Source: Thermococci archaeon | GTDB lineage: Archaea; Methanobacteriota_B; Thermococci; Methanofastidiosales; B48-G16 | DNA length: 7,482 bases | NCBI GenBank assembly: GCA_030668905.1 | Contig: DAOVEQ010000045.1 | Span: 1 to 7,482, forward strand | Direction of reading: 5' to 3' | Shown here: piece by piece, positions 6,509 through 7,482 of the stretch | Layout: each line of letters opens with the position of its first letter | Position numbering within the stretch: position 1 is the stretch's first letter | Made by a program: the position numbers and the translations under genes | The notes under the pieces: generated by a model | Databases searched by the model: none | Seen by the model: only the letters and a program-made list of their open reading frames with translations | Told to the model about the DNA's origin: nothing

Positions 6509-6509
6509 T
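6505..6509 (+). promoter_or_regulatory. Ribosome binding site of the aEF-1beta gene
   Basis: GTGAT, preceded by a purine run AGGGG, lies three bases before the ATG at 6513, the same spacing as for the Zn-ribbon gene. The TGA stop of the Zn-ribbon gene is embedded in it. This supports 6513 over the in-frame ATG at 6489. Confidence 0.6.
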
Positions 6510-6512
6510 AAA

Positions 6513-6785
6513 ATGGATTACAATGTAGTGACAATAGCCAAGGTAATGCCAGTATCTCCCGAGACAGATAGAGAAGAACTGAAAAAAAATATAGAGGGTA
6601 AGATCCCACAAAATATGAAGCTTCATAAAATAGAAGAAGAGCCTATAGCCTTTGGACTGGTAGCTCTAAACGTTTTTGTTCTTCTTAATGATGCAGAAGG
6701 GGGAGTAGAGGATATAGAAAAAAGAATTAGAGAGATAAGCGATGTCAGCGAAGTAGATATCATTGACGTAAGAAGATTACTTTAA
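6513..6785 (+). CDS. ef1b: Elongation factor 1-beta (aEF-1beta)
   Basis: The 90-residue product is the archaeal guanine-nucleotide exchange factor that reloads aEF-1alpha with GTP during translation elongation in the cytoplasm. Landmarks are the N-terminal strand [15 protein letters not shown] (4-18), the helix [13 protein letters not shown], the central [21 protein letters not shown] (a beta strand that in the family contacts the factor), and the C-terminal [24 protein letters not shown]. The length is typical for archaea (about 89-91). I chose the ATG at 6513 because it follows a ribosome site and gives the family start; the upstream ATG at 6489 would add eight residues that overlap the Zn-ribbon frame. 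It is the last gene of a plus-strand operon. Its final codons overlap the end of psmA on the other strand by nine bases. Confidence 0.95.
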   Translation: MDYNVVTIAKVMPVSPETDREELKKNIEGKIPQNMKLHKIEEEPIAFGLVALNVFVLLNDAEGGVEDIEKRIREISDVSEVDIIDVRRLL

Positions 6786-7482
6786 TTTCGCAATATATCC
6801 TTTTACCTTTTCTCCTTTAAGCTTTTCAAATTTCTTTGTTTTTTTATCGAGTATCGCCATCTCTATATTGCTTTTATCTATCTCTCCTTCTATAGATGCT
6901 TTCAATGCTTTTAACGCAAGCATTATCGTTTCTTCCATAGTTAAATTGTCTTTGTACTCCTCTTCAAATACTTTCATGGCCGTATCTCGTCCCTCACCTA
7001 TAGCCGTGGCTTTCCATGCCAAATAAGCTCCGGAAGGTTCTGTGACAAATATTTCAGGAACATCGTTAACACCTGCTATTATCAACGAGACACCAAAGGG
7101 ACGTAAGCCTCCGTACTGTGTGTACTGCTGTTTTAAGTCTCCTATCTTCTTTGCCAATACGGATGTCGATATAGGCTCGTTGTACGTTAATCTGTTTATC
7201 TGTGCCTCTAATCTCGCTCTGTCTATGAGTACCCTTGCGTCACTTATTATACCTGATGTTGCCGCACCTATGTGTTCATCTATCCTGAATATCTTCTCAA
7301 AAGATTCAGGTTCTACCAATTTTGATGGTATTCTCTTGTCTACAGCTAACACTACCCCTTCACTACATTTAACACCTAGGGCTGTAGCACCTTTCTTTAC
7401 AGCTTCACTTGCATAGGAAACTTGATACAGACTTCCATCAGGGCTGAATACAGTTATGGCCCTGTCATATCCCATTCCTTTT
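6777..7482 (-). CDS. psmA: 20S proteasome alpha subunit PsmA (5' end probably beyond the window)
   Basis: This is the alpha subunit of the archaeal 20S proteasome, forming the outer heptameric rings that gate the chamber. Using Met at 7475 as residue 1: [12 protein letters not shown] (3-14) is the gate-region signature, followed by [56 protein letters not shown] (72-98), [16 protein letters not shown] (115-130) and [10 protein letters not shown]. Lys61 corresponds to Thermoplasma Lys66, which binds the C-terminus of the regulatory ATPase. Two signature positions differ: [12 protein letters not shown] where relatives have GRLFQVEYAREA. Only two residues precede Tyr-Asp-Arg if the ATG at 7475 is used, while relatives have about five to eight. 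AAAAGGA abuts that ATG with no spacing, and the frame stays open (Lys-Gly) to the window edge, so the true start is probably outside. The C-terminus is Lys-rich. The 3' end overlaps aEF-1beta. Confidence 0.95.
   Translation of the reverse strand, partial: KGMGYDRAITVFSPDGSLYQVSYASEAVKKGATALGVKCSEGVVLAVDKRIPSKLVEPESFEKIFRIDEHIGAATSGIISDARVLIDRARLEAQINRLTYNEPISTSVLAKKIGDLKQQYTQYGGLRPFGVSLIIAGVNDVPEIFVTEPSGAYLAWKATAIGEGRDTAMKVFEEEYKDNLTMEETIMLALKALKASIEGEIDKSNIEMAILDKKTKKFEKLKGEKVKGYIAKLK
6801..6845 (+). terminator. Possible U-rich terminator of the plus-strand operon inside psmA
   Basis: Starting 16 bases after the aEF-1beta stop the plus strand is dense in T and C, with repeated TTTT runs and a T7 at 6839-6845. 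These tracts are the antisense of lysine codons in the Lys-rich tail of PsmA. With no intergenic space left, this is the nearest place for a plus-strand transcript to end. Confidence 0.35.

Noticed and set aside
6489..6512. Upstream in-frame ATG extending aEF-1beta by eight residues
   Set aside because: It overlaps the end of the Zn-ribbon gene, the added residues do not fit the family, and GTGAT is correctly placed for 6513.
7042..7416. 124-residue plus-strand open frame
   Set aside because: It is antisense to the most conserved part of psmA, so it is a by-product of psmA codon usage.
1..7482. CRISPR array, tRNA, rRNA, transposon or phage module
   Set aside because: No regularly spaced direct repeats, cloverleaf, terminal inverted repeats or transposase/integrase motifs were seen on either strand.

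Overview
The window is archaeal and most likely euryarchaeal. It carries an archaeal proteasome alpha subunit, an archaeal elongation factor 1-beta paired with its usual tiny Zn-ribbon partner, an XPD/Rad3-type iron-sulfur helicase, TATA-box promoters placed for leaderless transcripts, and GGTGAT-type ribosome binding sites. The DNA is AT-rich, more so in the left 1.8 kb. A moderately AT-rich methanogen or thermoplasmata-like lineage would fit, but the sequence does not let me name a genus. There is no rRNA, tRNA, CRISPR array, insertion sequence or phage gene, and no gene-free stretch longer than about 130 bases.

Left part (1-1823): the 3' end of an unrecognised plus-strand gene runs into a T-rich terminator. 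It converges on a minus-strand gene for a two-domain protein that looks like the archaeal DUF2226 type. Next is a minus-strand gene for a serine hydrolase of peptidase family S51.

Middle part (1824-5340): two more minus-strand genes follow. One encodes a lipid-anchored, cell-surface glycoside-hydrolase-like TIM-barrel protein. The other encodes an XPD/Rad3 superfamily 2 helicase. Each minus-strand gene from 316 to 5340 has its own TATA element, so these are probably separate transcripts rather than an operon. Three of the four promoters sit about 25 bases from the ATG, which predicts leaderless mRNAs.

Right part (5341-7482): a 50-bp divergent promoter, apparently with one TATA element shared by both directions, separates the helicase from a plus-strand operon. 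The first operon gene encodes the most interesting protein here. It has a signal peptide, an extracellular CWB2-type (cell wall binding repeat 2) region, one membrane segment and a cytoplasmic winged helix, so it looks like a one-piece cell-surface-to-DNA regulator. It is followed by the Zn-ribbon protein and aEF-1beta, both with close Shine-Dalgarno sites. The operon converges on psmA, and the two 3' ends overlap by 9 bp.

Functionally the window mixes housekeeping (translation elongation, proteolysis, DNA repair) with a cell-envelope theme: a surface lipoprotein glycosidase and a surface-sensing regulator. A link between these last two is only an inference from proximity.
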